From positions 62,001 to 126,000 of the forward strand of contig CAUCKA010000005.1 of NCBI GenBank assembly GCA_958443265.1: a stretch of 64,000 nucleotides of DNA, read 5' to 3'. The translations under genes were made by a program, and so were the position numbers. Source of the stretch: an uncultured Collinsella sp. (lineage in GTDB: Bacteria > Actinomycetota > Coriobacteriia > Coriobacteriales > Coriobacteriaceae). Below the pieces are notes generated by a model, which searched no databases, was not told the DNA's origin, and saw only the letters and a list, made by a program, of their open reading frames with translations. Below, piece after piece: positions 8,118 to 17,000 of the stretch. The stretch's first letter is position 1. Every line of letters begins with the position of its first letter.

Positions 8118-9320
8118 ATGCAGATTACCTCAGGCCTGCCTGAAGGCTTTAACGCCGGCGCGTACGACATGATTGTCGTCGGTGCTGGATATGCCGGTGC
8201 CGTTTGCGCCCGCCGTCTTGCCGAGACCATCGGCTATCGTGTTGCCGTTTTGGAGCGCCGTAGCCACATTGCGGGCAATGCCTATGACTGCACTGACGAG
8301 GCCGGAATCCTGATCCACGAGTACGGTCCGCATATCTATCACACCTTTAACGAGCGCGTGCACAATTTCCTGTCGCGCTTTACCAAGTGGACGGATTATC
8401 AGCACAAGGTGCTCGCCAACATCAACGGTACCCTTATGCCCGTGCCCTTCAACCATGCGAGTCTCAAGCTCGCCTTTGGTGACGAGCGCGGCGAGGAACT
8501 GTATCAGAAGCTCGTGGAGACCTTTGGCAAGGATGTCAAGGTGCCCATCATGGAGCTGCGCAAGAAGAACGACCCCGACTTGGCCGAGGTCGCCGATTAC
8601 GTCTACGAGAACGTCTTTTTGCATTACACCATGAAGCAGTGGGGCCAGACGCCCGACCAGATCGATCCCTCGATCACTGGCCGCGTTCCCGTCTTTGTGG
8701 GCGACGATGACCGCTACTTCCCGCAGGCTCCCTTCCAGGGCATGCCGCAGGAGGGCTACACGGCGCTCTTTGAGCACATGCTCGACCACGACCTAATCGA
8801 CGTGTTCTGCGACGTGGACGCCCGCGATCTCTTTGAAATCGACGAGACCACCGTCAAGATCGATGGCAAGGTCTACGGCGGCGAGATTGTCTATACCGGT
8901 CCTCTCGATGAGCTGTTCAGCCTCGACTTGGGTGCGTTGCCGTACCGCACGCTCGATATGAAGTTCGAGACGCTCGATATGGACCAGTTCCAGCCCGTGG
9001 GCACCGTCAACTACACCACGAGCGAGGACTACACGCGTATCACCGAGTTCAAGAACATGACCGGTCAGGTCCTGCCCGGCAAGACCACCATCATGAAGGA
9101 GTACTCCAAGGCCTATACGCCCGGCTCGGGCGAGACGCCGTACTACGCCATTCTTGAGCCCGAGGACCGTGAGCTCTATGAGCGCTATCTTGAGCGCGTC
9201 CAGAACCTGACGAACTTCCACCCGGTGGGTCGTCTGGCCGAGTATCGTTACTACGATATGGACGCCGTGACCAATTCCGCCCTCGATCTTTCGGATGAGA
9301 TTATCGCCTGCCATGCATAA
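8118..9320 (+). CDS. glf: UDP-galactopyranose mutase
   Basis: This flavoenzyme interconverts UDP-galactopyranose and UDP-galactofuranose in the cytoplasm, the precursor step for galactofuranose-containing glycans. The 400-residue protein has the FAD-binding motif MIVVGAGYAGAVCARRLAE at about residue 18. Family blocks follow: LERRSHIAGNAYD, GPHIYHTFN, VPFNHASL, FLHYTMKQWGQTP and the C-terminal VGRLAEYRYYDMD. A 17-residue extension precedes the FAD motif. I keep ATG 8118 because an AAGGAG box ends just before it. The adjoining glycosyltransferase overlaps its last codons, so the two are one operon. Confidence 0.96.
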   Translation: MQITSGLPEGFNAGAYDMIVVGAGYAGAVCARRLAETIGYRVAVLERRSHIAGNAYDCTDEAGILIHEYGPHIYHTFNERVHNFLSRFTKWTDYQHKVLANINGTLMPVPFNHASLKLAFGDERGEELYQKLVETFGKDVKVPIMELRKKNDPDLAEVADYVYENVFLHYTMKQWGQTPDQIDPSITGRVPVFVGDDDRYFPQAPFQGMPQEGYTALFEHMLDHDLIDVFCDVDARDLFEIDETTVKIDGKVYGGEIVYTGPLDELFSLDLGALPYRTLDMKFETLDMDQFQPVGTVNYTTSEDYTRITEFKNMTGQVLPGKTTIMKEYSKAYTPGSGETPYYAILEPEDRELYERYLERVQNLTNFHPVGRLAEYRYYDMDAVTNSALDLSDEIIACHA

Positions 9321-10344
9321 AGTCATAACATTCGGTATTCCCTCGTATAACGCCGCCAAGGACATGGACCATTGCATCACCTCCATCTTGGAGGGGAGCA
9401 ATTACGCCACCGATATCGAGATTATCGTGGTGGACGACGGCTCCAAGGACGAGACGGCCGCCAAGGCCGACGAGTGGGAGGCCCGTTATCCTGGAATCAT
9501 CCGCGCGGTGCACCAGGAGAACGGCGGTCACGGTATTGCCGTCCTTTCGGGTCTGCGCGAGGCGCAGGGCACTTACTACAAGGTTGTTGATTCGGACGAC
9601 TGGCTTGACGGCGCTGCCCTTTCGACCATGCTGTCGATTCTGCGTGGCTTTGAAGAGCGCGACCAGCGCGTTGACCTGTTTATCTCGAACTACGTGTACG
9701 AGAAGGTTTACGAGGGCACGCATACCGCTATTGGCTACAAATTTGCCCTGCCACGCAAAAAGATCTTTTCCTGGGATCAGATCGGTCATTTCCGCCTGGA
9801 CCAGAACCTACTCATGCACAGCCTGTGCTATCGCACGGATGTGCTGCGCGAGTCCAACCTTCCCATGCCGCCGCACACGTTCTATGTGGACAACATCTAC
9901 GCCTACGTGCCGCTGCCGCGTTGCAAGACCATGTACTACGCCGACATCGACCTCTACCGCTACTTTATCGGTCGCGAAGGTCAGAGCGTCAACGAGGCAA
10001 CGATGGTCAAGCGTCTGGACCAGCAGTTCCGTGTTACGCGTATCATGATGGAGTCGTACCACCTGTACAGCGATGTCGAGTCGTCGCGCCTGCGTTCGTA
10101 CATGATGGGCTACTTCACCATGATGATGGCGATCTGCTCGGTGCTCACCAAGCTTTCTGAGGAAGATTGCGCTGACGAGCGCCTAAAGACGCTGTGGAAT
10201 GATTTGAAGGCCTACGACGAGCGCATGTATCGTCGTGCCCGCTACGGCGTGGTCGGGTTCTTCACCAACCTGCGCGGACGGGCCGGAGACAAAACCACAC
10301 TCGGCCTATACCGTCTTGCCTCAAAGATCTTCAAATTCAACTAG
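9313..10344 (+). CDS. Family 2 glycosyltransferase
   Basis: This 343-residue protein has a GT-A fold N-terminal half: KVITFGIPSYNAAKDMD, IVVDDGSKDETAAKADEWE, and the DxD-type nucleotide-sugar site VDSDDWLDG near residue 95. The C-terminal part is less conserved and has no obvious membrane span. The ATG at 9313 lies inside the end of glf (ATGCATAA), which suggests translational coupling; an in-frame ATG at 9295 is possible but gives a poorer N-terminus. With glf beside it, it may transfer galactofuranose or another sugar to a surface polymer. That is inference from context. Confidence 0.88.
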   Translation: MHKVITFGIPSYNAAKDMDHCITSILEGSNYATDIEIIVVDDGSKDETAAKADEWEARYPGIIRAVHQENGGHGIAVLSGLREAQGTYYKVVDSDDWLDGAALSTMLSILRGFEERDQRVDLFISNYVYEKVYEGTHTAIGYKFALPRKKIFSWDQIGHFRLDQNLLMHSLCYRTDVLRESNLPMPPHTFYVDNIYAYVPLPRCKTMYYADIDLYRYFIGREGQSVNEATMVKRLDQQFRVTRIMMESYHLYSDVESSRLRSYMMGYFTMMMAICSVLTKLSEEDCADERLKTLWNDLKAYDERMYRRARYGVVGFFTNLRGRAGDKTTLGLYRLASKIFKFN

Positions 10345-10532
10345 CTGCTGAGTAATCGCTGCTGATAGGTTGACTGGGCCCCTTGGCCTTTAGTTTGCTA
10401 CTGCGAACAGTCCTGCTCGCACGGAAAGCACATTAAGTGCTTTCCGGCTCGTGCGGAACTTGTATCAAACTAAAGGCCAAGGGGCCTCTGCTATAAGAAT
10501 CAATTGTCAGGCTGTCTGAATTTGAAGATCTT
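10324..10532. repeat. Nested palindrome element B, with arms reaching into the glycosyltransferase
   Basis: The core is a perfect 21-bp inverted repeat (10377-10397 with 10466-10486) enclosing a 9-bp hairpin (10423-10431 with 10437-10445, loop ATTAA). Farther out, a 16-bp inverted repeat pairs 10324-10339, the last codons of the glycosyltransferase, with 10517-10532. The 375-base gap between the convergent genes contains only this element and element C. No gene is seen in it. Confidence 0.8.
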
Positions 10533-10583
10533 AGACGCGCGGTACACAGGGGCCTGGGCTGAAAAGAATTTGGTTGGTAGTCG

Positions 10584-10704
10584 GTCGGAGGCGGGCGGGC
10601 GTTACGTTTGTCGCGAGTTTCGCATGCAAAGAAGGCCACTTAATGTGGCCTTCGTCTTGCATAGGACTGTAGAGCAGCAAACGTAACGCCCGCCCGCCTC
10701 CGAC
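10584..10704. repeat. Nested palindrome element C (27-bp outer stem)
   Basis: Bases 10584-10610 are a perfect reverse complement of 10678-10704. Inside, a 9-bp stem (10631-10639 with 10645-10653) has loop TTAAT, flanked by an extra ATGCAA/TTGCAT pairing. The inner hairpin has the same stem length and a loop like that of element B (ATTAA), although the outer stems are unrelated. It ends 15 bp from the stop codon of the minus-strand peptidase gene. Confidence 0.85.
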
Positions 10705-10719
10705 TGACGGTCGAGTGGA

Positions 10720-11721
10720 TTACTTCGCGGCGCCGGGGATGCCGTGGGAGGTTTTGGCGGTTTTGGCTCCGTTTACGATGGCAGTTTCCAGGGCCCTTAC
10801 GGCGAGCATGCCCAGCAGGTCTAGGGGAACGGCGGCGCTTGCCTGGGCGCCCAGTTTGCCGCTGGCGAGGGTGTAGATGGTGTCGCCGTCGTTGGTGGTG
10901 TGTGTGGGGCGGATGGCGTGTGCGTAGGCGTCTGCGGCCATCTGGGAGACCTTGGTGGCTTGTGCCTTAGTGAGTTCCACGTTGGTGACGATGCAGCTGA
11001 TGGTGGTGTTGGTGCGGTCGAGCGGCATCTGCATGGATCCGGCGGCGGCAAAGGCTGCGAGTTCCATGTCGATAATCTGGTCGCTATCGGCGGCGGCGCG
11101 CATGCCGGCGACCCACTCGCCGGTGAAGGGGTCGACCACGTTGCCGCAGGCGTTGACCGAAACCACGGCGCCTACCTTAACGGGACCGAGCGCCACGGCG
11201 GCAGCGCCAAGGCCGGCTTTCATGCAGGTGGTGGGCCCCATGAGCTTTCCGACGGTGGCACCCGTGCCGGCACCTACATTGCCCTGTTCGAGCGTGGTGG
11301 GGGTGTTGTCGAGTGCCTCGCGCACGGCTGCGATGCCGGCTTCAATGTCGGGGCGAACGGTGGGATCGCCAAAGGCGAGGTCGAAGATACAGCTGGAGCA
11401 CACGATAGGCACCTGCGTGGGGCCGACGGAAAGGCCGATGCCACGGCTCTCAAGCTCGCGAGCGACGCCGCTTGCAGCCTCGAGGCCAAAGGCCGATCCG
11501 CCCGAAAGGCAGACGGCGTGGACCTTGTCGACGGTGTTCTCGGGTCGCAGCAGGTCGGTTTCGCGCGATGCTGGAGCGCCGCCGCGAACGTCAACACCGC
11601 CGGTAGCGCCCTCGGACGCCACGATTACGGTACAGCCGGTGCCGGCCTTTTCGTCGGTATAGTTACCAAAGCAAAAGCCATCGACATCGCAAACGTCAAT
11701 GGCCTCGAGCAGTGTATCCAT
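10720..11721 (-). CDS. P1 family (S58) peptidase / N-terminal nucleophile amidohydrolase
   Basis: This 333-residue protein belongs to the DmpA/NylC family, which cleaves itself to expose an N-terminal nucleophile and then hydrolyses small peptides or amides. Visible blocks are GCTVIVASEGATGGVDVRGG, AVCLSGGSAFGLEAASGV, GNVGAGTGATVGKLMG and TNTTISCIVTNVELTK. By comparison with NylC, self-cleavage would fall between Asn238 and Thr239, leaving Thr239 as nucleophile; that mapping is from memory of the family. No signal peptide is seen, so it should be cytoplasmic. It is downstream of maf on the same strand but separated by a hairpin at 11792-11814. The natural substrate is unknown. Confidence 0.88.
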   Translation of the reverse strand: MDTLLEAIDVCDVDGFCFGNYTDEKAGTGCTVIVASEGATGGVDVRGGAPASRETDLLRPENTVDKVHAVCLSGGSAFGLEAASGVARELESRGIGLSVGPTQVPIVCSSCIFDLAFGDPTVRPDIEAGIAAVREALDNTPTTLEQGNVGAGTGATVGKLMGPTTCMKAGLGAAAVALGPVKVGAVVSVNACGNVVDPFTGEWVAGMRAAADSDQIIDMELAAFAAAGSMQMPLDRTNTTISCIVTNVELTKAQATKVSQMAADAYAHAIRPTHTTNDGDTIYTLASGKLGAQASAAVPLDLLGMLAVRALETAIVNGAKTAKTSHGIPGAAK

Positions 11722-11791
11722 GTTTAACTCCTATCGGTTTTCCGCCGCGCCATGTGCCCGGTCGGGATCCGTACGGTACGCCAAAATTGTA

Positions 11792-11814
11792 GGCGCTGGG
11801 GGATACCCAGCGCC
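11792..11814 (-). terminator. Hairpin after maf
   Basis: GGCGCTGGG and CCCAGCGCC form a perfect 9-bp stem with a 5-base loop, 9 bp past the maf stop codon. On the minus strand it is followed by TACAATTTT, a short T-run, so it is a probable (not strong) terminator. Confidence 0.65.
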
Positions 11815-11822
11815 AGATGCAA

Positions 11823-12404
11823 TTACGAGAGTTTTTGAATCGCGCGCGCGACGCGAGCGATGGGTAGGCCCACCACGTTATAGAAGTCGCCCGATATATC
11901 ATGCACGAGCATGCGTCCTCCTGTGCCCTGAATGCCGTAGGCGCCGGCCTTGTCCATGGGCTCACCCGAGGCGACGTAGTGCTCGATCTGTTCGTCGTTG
12001 AGCTCGTAGAACGTCACGTCGGTCACATCGACAAAGGACAGGCTCTCGGCGGCATGTGGGGCGGCCGTATCGCCTGCCTTAACGATGCAGACGCCGGTTG
12101 CGACCTGGTGTGTGCGGCCCGAAAGCTCACGGAGCATGGTACACGCCTCGTCCTCGGTTGCCGGCTTGCCCAGAATCTTGTCGTCAAAGGTGACGATGGT
12201 GTCGGCCGCGACCGTCAGCTCATTGGGCTCGGCATGCTCGGCGGCAACGGCGGCGGCTTTGGCGCGTGCTAAGCGTTCAACGAGCGTAAGCGGGGCCTCG
12301 CCATCAAAAGGAGTCTCGTCGATGTCAGCGGGAATGACGCGGATGTCATAGCCCGCCTCGCGCATCAGCTCGATGCGGCGCGGTGATTGCGAGGCCAAAA
12401 TCAT
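11823..12404 (-). CDS. maf: Maf-family nucleotide pyrophosphatase
   Basis: Maf proteins hydrolyse non-canonical or canonical nucleoside triphosphates to monophosphates and have been linked to septum control. The 193-residue protein starts with ILASQSPRRIELMREAGYD, the family signature with the phosphate-binding SPRR. It continues with ETP, AxxKA and AADTIVTFDDKILGKP, containing the catalytic aspartate, then LSGRTHQVATGVCI. Its ATG overlaps the stop codon of the upstream DJ-1-like gene (ATGA), so the two are translationally coupled. Confidence 0.94.
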   Translation of the reverse strand: MILASQSPRRIELMREAGYDIRVIPADIDETPFDGEAPLTLVERLARAKAAAVAAEHAEPNELTVAADTIVTFDDKILGKPATEDEACTMLRELSGRTHQVATGVCIVKAGDTAAPHAAESLSFVDVTDVTFYELNDEQIEHYVASGEPMDKAGAYGIQGTGGRMLVHDISGDFYNVVGLPIARVARAIQKLS

Positions 12405-12943
12405 AGCTGAATGCCCTCGGCAACCTTCTCGACAGCCTTGTCGCCGGCGAGCGTGCGCAGCAGCTCAAGCGCGAAGGGGAGCGACTGGGCCATGCCGCTG
12501 GCGGTGATGATGTTGCCGTCTTGCGTAACCTTCTCGCCGGTATAGGCGCCTTCGGGGAAGCTCTTCTCAAAGCCAGGGAAGCACGTGGCGTGGCGCCCCT
12601 CGAGCAGGTCGAGCTCACCCAGGATAAACGGGGCGGCGCAGATGGCGGCGACATGCTTGGCGGCGGCGAACTCGCAGACCACGTCGCAGACGCGCTGGTC
12701 GGCACGCAGGTTGGTGGCGCCGGGCAGGCCGCCAGGTAGCACGACGCAGTCGTACTCGTCAAAGTTGATCTCGTCAAAGAGCGCATCGCAGGTCACGGGA
12801 ATCTGCAGCGAGCTTACGACCTCGCGCGTGGGCATGATCGAGACAAGCGTGGCGCGCACGCCGCCGCGACGCATGACATCGACCATGGTCAGGCATTCAA
12901 TAGTTTCAAAGCCATCGGCGGCGAGAACGGCAACGCTGGGCAT
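12401..12943 (-). CDS. DJ-1/PfpI family protein
   Basis: This 180-residue protein has the class I glutamine-amidotransferase-like fold of the DJ-1 branch. It begins PSVAVLAADGFETIECLTMVD with the conserved acidic residue. The reactive cysteine lies in the elbow motif VAAICAAPFIL near residue 105, and the C-terminal half reads NIITASGMAQSLPFALEL. Members act as protein or metabolite repair enzymes, chaperones or glyoxalases; which applies here cannot be read. I start it at ATG 12941-12943, preceded by AAAGGAG. It overlaps maf by 4 bases and lies 37 bp after the RNA methyltransferase, suggesting one operon of three genes. Confidence 0.9.
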   Translation of the reverse strand: MPSVAVLAADGFETIECLTMVDVMRRGGVRATLVSIMPTREVVSSLQIPVTCDALFDEINFDEYDCVVLPGGLPGATNLRADQRVCDVVCEFAAAKHVAAICAAPFILGELDLLEGRHATCFPGFEKSFPEGAYTGEKVTQDGNIITASGMAQSLPFALELLRTLAGDKAVEKVAEGIQL

Positions 12944-12980
12944 GAGGGCTCCTTTCATAGGCGGCATACAATTAGCCGTC

Positions 12981-14363
12981 TTATACCCCGAAGACCTCCG
13001 CTTGCCACGCTCGATTTCCCAATGATTTTTCTGAGCGATGATTAAGTGGCTTGTTGCGCCTAAGGTGGACGACGGTCTCGCAGTGGAAGGTTTGCGGGAA
13101 CAGGTCAACTGGCGTGATCTTTACGGGGGAGAAGGTGCCTTCTTCGACAAAGCGTTTGAGATCGCGTGCCAGGGTGGCCGGGTCGCAGCTCACGTAGGCG
13201 ACATCGCGAGCACTCGTGCTGGCGATAAGATCGATCGCTTCGGGGGCGAGGCCTGCGCGCGGCGGGTCGACCACCAGGACATCGGCGTCCTGGTCGGGGA
13301 ACTCGCGCACCGCGTCTCCGCCAATGACGTCGACGTTGTCAAGCTTGTTGATCTCTACGTTACGGCGTAGATCGCGCACAGCGGGGCCGTAGGCCTCGAC
13401 GGCGGCGACAAAGTCGCAGCGGCGGGCGAGCGGCAGGGTAAAGGTGCCGGCACCGCAGTACAGGTCCACGGCAAGCTCGTCTTCCTGCGGGTCGAGCGCT
13501 TCCATGACAAGCTCGATCAAAATCTCGGCACCCTTGGTGTTGACCTGGAAAAACGACGGGGCCGAAAGGCGCATCTGACCGTCGGCGATGTTCTCGGTCC
13601 AGGAGCCCTCGCCGGCGAGCATCTCAACCTTGGAGACGCGGCGGGCCTTCTTCTCACCCTTGCTCATAACGCGCACTATGCTCGTGGGGTGTGCGGCGTC
13701 TGCCAGCACGCGCGAGACTTGCGAGCGCGGAAACGACCCCGTGGGCGTCCAGAGCGCGACCTCGAGTGCTTTGGTGCGACGCGAGGCGCGAATGCCCACG
13801 CGCTCCAAGCCCAGGTCGTGGCTGCCGCTCAGATAGTTAAGCGCGCCGACGACCGATTTGAGCGCCTTGGGAAAACGCTTATCGAACAGCGGGCACGAAT
13901 CGACGGTCACAATCTTGCTGGGATCGACGCCGTGCATGCCAAGACGCACGCGGCCGTTTACAACGGTCGGTTCGAGCTCAATTTTATTGCGGTAGCCCCA
14001 ATCGTCCTTGGTGTGGCGGATGGGCTGCACCAGCTCGTCGACTTGCTCAGGGGTGAACTTGCCGATGCGCTCGAGCGTGGAGCGCAGGTTTTGCTCCTTG
14101 GCGGCAAGCTGAGCGGTGCGTGAGAGGCTGCCCCACGAGCAGCCACCGCAGATGCCCACGAAGGGGCAGGGAGGCTGAATTCGATCGGGGCTCGGCTCCT
14201 GAATCTCGGTGGCGCGGGCGCGCATAAACGATTTGCCGTCCTGCACGATCTCGGCCTCGACGGTGTCGCCCGCCACGGCGCCCTGCACAAATACGGCTTT
14301 GCCGTTATCGGCATGCGCCAGACCATCGGCGCCATACGTCATCGATTCTATGGTGAGCTTCAT
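12981..14363 (-). CDS. 23S rRNA (uracil-5-)-methyltransferase, TrmA/RlmD family
   Basis: This S-adenosylmethionine-dependent RNA m5U methyltransferase is 460 residues long. It has an N-terminal TRAM-like domain (LTIESMTYGADGLAH, AVFVQGAVAGDTVEAEI). A cysteine cluster that usually holds a 4Fe-4S centre follows (CPFVGICGGCSWG), then DLYCGAGTFTLPLA for SAM binding, VVDPPRAGL, and VSCDPATLARDL with the nucleophilic cysteine; the glutamate of HCETVVHL acts as base. I prefer ATG 14361-14363; an in-frame ATG at 14376-14378 adds five residues. Whether the target is 23S rRNA U747, U1939 or tRNA U54 cannot be decided. About 20 residues extend past the usual C-terminus. Confidence 0.92.
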   Translation of the reverse strand: MKLTIESMTYGADGLAHADNGKAVFVQGAVAGDTVEAEIVQDGKSFMRARATEIQEPSPDRIQPPCPFVGICGGCSWGSLSRTAQLAAKEQNLRSTLERIGKFTPEQVDELVQPIRHTKDDWGYRNKIELEPTVVNGRVRLGMHGVDPSKIVTVDSCPLFDKRFPKALKSVVGALNYLSGSHDLGLERVGIRASRRTKALEVALWTPTGSFPRSQVSRVLADAAHPTSIVRVMSKGEKKARRVSKVEMLAGEGSWTENIADGQMRLSAPSFFQVNTKGAEILIELVMEALDPQEDELAVDLYCGAGTFTLPLARRCDFVAAVEAYGPAVRDLRRNVEINKLDNVDVIGGDAVREFPDQDADVLVVDPPRAGLAPEAIDLIASTSARDVAYVSCDPATLARDLKRFVEEGTFSPVKITPVDLFPQTFHCETVVHLRRNKPLNHRSEKSLGNRAWQAEVFGV

Positions 14364-14412
14364 ATTCCTGCCCGTCATTCGCGTTGTTGTCCGCAACCAT
14401 GGTAGCAGGGAA

Positions 14413-14453
14413 AAGCGCCCGTACCTGAGGCATTCCTCAAATACGGGGCGCTT
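14413..14453 (-). terminator. Terminator after polyphosphate kinase
   Basis: An 11-bp stem (14413-14423 with 14442-14453, one bulged base) encloses a smaller TGAGG/CCTCA hairpin. Read on the minus strand it ends in GCGCTTTTCC. It begins about 10 bases past the ppk stop codon and separates ppk from the methyltransferase operon. Confidence 0.75.
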
Positions 14454-14463
14454 CTACAAACGT

Positions 14464-16911
14464 CTATTTCGTCTTGCCGGTAATGAGCGTCTTGAGTCCT
14501 AGGCCGATTAGGCCCAAGCCCATGCGCACGCGACCGGGGCGATGGAGCTCGATGGCTTTGGTCTTGCCGGCGGGTTTCTCGCGGCGGGCGCTTGCCTGGG
14601 GCGCGGGCTTGGCGGTCTGCGGCTGAGGCTGGGGTGCAGGCTCGGGCTCGGGCTCCAGGTCGGGTTCGATGACGGTCGCCTGGACCTTCTGTACCTTAGA
14701 GGCTGCCGGCTGTGGCTCGGGCTTGGGGCCCAAAACAGGTGCGGATTCCGGTTTTGCTTTGGCGACGGGCTCCGAAGCCACGGCTGCGGACTCGGCGTTG
14801 CGATAAGCGCGCTCCAACAGGAACTCCTGCGAGTTAAAGGGCTTCTCACCCTCTTTTCGCTCTACGGGAACCCAGGTGCCGTCGCTCGTCAGGCTACGTG
14901 CCTTCACGTTGTCGCGCAGCTGCACGCCCATGTACTCGTGCACCAGCGCGCGGCAGGTGGGGTCGAGCACGGGGAAGGCGATCTCTACGCGATGCTCGGT
15001 GTTGCGCGTCATCATGTCGGCAGAACTCAGGTAGATCATGTCCGAGTCCACGCCGAAGGCATAGACGCGCGCGTGCTCCAAGAAACGTCCGACGATAGAA
15101 CGTACGTGCACGTTTTCGGTCTTGCCCGCAATGTTGGGCTTCAGGCACGAGATACCGCGGATGATCATGTCCACGCGCACACCGGCACACGATGCCTCGG
15201 CGATCTTGTCGATGACCTCGCGGTCGGTGAGCGAGTTGAGCTTAAAGAACACGCGGGCGGGCTCGCCGGCGAGAGCGCGTTGGATCTCGCGGTCCAGACC
15301 GCGCATGATGAGTGGCTTGAGGCCGACGGGCGCCACGCCCAAAAAACGGTAGTCGCCGCGCAGGTTGCCCAGCGACAGGTTGCGGAAGAACAGGTTGGCG
15401 TCTTCGCCGATGCCGGGATGGGCGGTCATGAGCATAAAGTCGCTGTAGAGCTTGGCCGTCTTCTCGTTAAAGTTACCGGTGCCCAAAAGCGTGAGTCGAG
15501 TGAGCGCCATGCCCTCGCGATAGGTGAGCTGGCAGATCTTTGAGTGGCATTTAAAGCCCTCGGAGCCATAGATGACGGTGCAGCCCGCTTCTTCCAGACG
15601 CTCTGCCCACTCGATGTTGTTCTGCTCGTCAAAGCGCGCACGGAGCTCCATGAGCACCGTGACCTCTTTGCCGTTCTCGGCGGCGTCGATGAGCGACTCG
15701 CACAGGCGGCTCTGCTTGGCAACACGGTAGAGCGTGATGCGCAGCGAGATGCACTCGGGGTCGTATGCGGCCTCGTGCACCAGGTCCAGGAACGGATTCA
15801 TGGCCTCGTAGGGGTAAAAGAGCAGCTTGTCGTGCTGCAACACCTGTTCGCGGATGGAGAGGGTCATGTCGATGTTGGGGTTGGACTGCGGCCTAAACGG
15901 CGTAAAGAGCAGCTCGTTGCGCAGGTGCTCGGGAATCTTGCCCTCGATGCCAAAGACGTAGCCCAGGTCGAGTGGGATATCGCAGGTAAAGACAGAGCGG
16001 CGCGAAAGCTCGAGCGCCTTGCGGATGGTCTTGAGCGTCGCCTTCTCGAGCGACCCGGAGACGGCAAGCACTACCGGTTGCAGACGCAGGCGCTTCTTAA
16101 GGATACGCTTCATGTGCTGGCGGTAGTCCTCTTCCTCTTCGACGCCCTCGCCGTCCGGATCGATGTCGGCGTTGCGGGTGACTCGGATGAGCGCGCGGTC
16201 GAGTGGCTTGTAGGAGCCAAAGCAACTGTCCAGGCAGGCGAGGATGACGTCCTCGAGCAAGATGTAGGAGTAGGTGCCGGTGGGCGAGGGGATCTCGACC
16301 ACGCGGTTCATCGAGGCGGGAATCTCGATAAGGCCCAGCAAGCTCTCCTCGTCGGTGGCGCCGTCCAGACCACAGGCCAGATAGAGCGCGCCATTGCGCA
16401 GGTTGGGGAAGGGGTGGCGAGGATCGATGACCAGCGGCGAGATAACCGGCGACACGTAGGCCTGGAAGTAGCGGGTTACAAAGGTGCGCTCCTCGGGCGT
16501 AAGCGAGTCGATGCGAGCGCGGTGAACGCCCAGGGCGTCGAGCTTGCCCTCGATGCTCTTGAAGATGGTCTCCCAGCGGGTAAGGAGCCCGGGCATCTCG
16601 GCCATGACGGCATCGACCTGTTCGGAGGCGGTCATATTGCTCTTGTTATCGACAGGCTGTTTTTTGAGCTCTGCCAGGTCGGACAGGCCGCCCACGCGCA
16701 CCATGAGAAACTCGTCGAGGTTAGACTCGAAAATCGACACGAACTTTAGACGCTCGAACAGCGGAACGGTCTCATCGAAGGCTTCGTCAAGCACGCGGTT
16801 GTCAAAGCGCAGCCAGCTAAGCTCTCGGTTTTGCGTGTACGAGAAGTCGCGCGGCGGCTTGCGCAGCTTTGCGGCGGCTTGCTTCTTTTCGATTTTGCTC
16901 GGCATATGCAT
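14464..16911 (-). CDS. ppk1: Polyphosphate kinase 1 with proline-rich C-terminal tail
   Basis: PPK1 reversibly polymerises the terminal phosphate of ATP into polyphosphate. The 815-residue protein has the four PPK1 domains in order. The N-terminal part reads RELSWLRFDNRVLDEA. The first phospholipase-D-like domain carries the phospho-accepting histidine in FKCHSKICQL and GTGNFNEKTAKLYSDF. The C-terminal part includes SSADMMTRNTEHRVEIAFPV. About 110 extra residues follow the core (from roughly residue 700), made of Pro/Glu/Gln/Ala repeats (PEPQP, PEPEPAPQPQPQ) and a short basic, glycine-rich end. ATG at 16905 is an equally possible start. Two phosphate uptake systems occur later in the window. 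Confidence 0.95.
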   Translation of the reverse strand: MHMPSKIEKKQAAAKLRKPPRDFSYTQNRELSWLRFDNRVLDEAFDETVPLFERLKFVSIFESNLDEFLMVRVGGLSDLAELKKQPVDNKSNMTASEQVDAVMAEMPGLLTRWETIFKSIEGKLDALGVHRARIDSLTPEERTFVTRYFQAYVSPVISPLVIDPRHPFPNLRNGALYLACGLDGATDEESLLGLIEIPASMNRVVEIPSPTGTYSYILLEDVILACLDSCFGSYKPLDRALIRVTRNADIDPDGEGVEEEEDYRQHMKRILKKRLRLQPVVLAVSGSLEKATLKTIRKALELSRRSVFTCDIPLDLGYVFGIEGKIPEHLRNELLFTPFRPQSNPNIDMTLSIREQVLQHDKLLFYPYEAMNPFLDLVHEAAYDPECISLRITLYRVAKQSRLCESLIDAAENGKEVTVLMELRARFDEQNNIEWAERLEEAGCTVIYGSEGFKCHSKICQLTYREGMALTRLTLLGTGNFNEKTAKLYSDFMLMTAHPGIGEDANLFFRNLSLGNLRGDYRFLGVAPVGLKPLIMRGLDREIQRALAGEPARVFFKLNSLTDREVIDKIAEASCAGVRVDMIIRGISCLKPNIAGKTENVHVRSIVGRFLEHARVYAFGVDSDMIYLSSADMMTRNTEHRVEIAFPVLDPTCRALVHEYMGVQLRDNVKARSLTSDGTWVPVERKEGEKPFNSQEFLLERAYRNAESAAVASEPVAKAKPESAPVLGPKPEPQPAASKVQKVQATVIEPDLEPEPEPAPQPQPQTAKPAPQASARREKPAGKTKAIELHRPGRVRMGLGLIGLGLKTLITGKTK

Positions 16912-17000
16912 CTGTCCGTTCAGTCCCCGCAGGGGACGATAGCCTAACTCTATATTCTATTGTCTCAATTTAGTTGACCGCTGGCACGGACGTATTGCGT

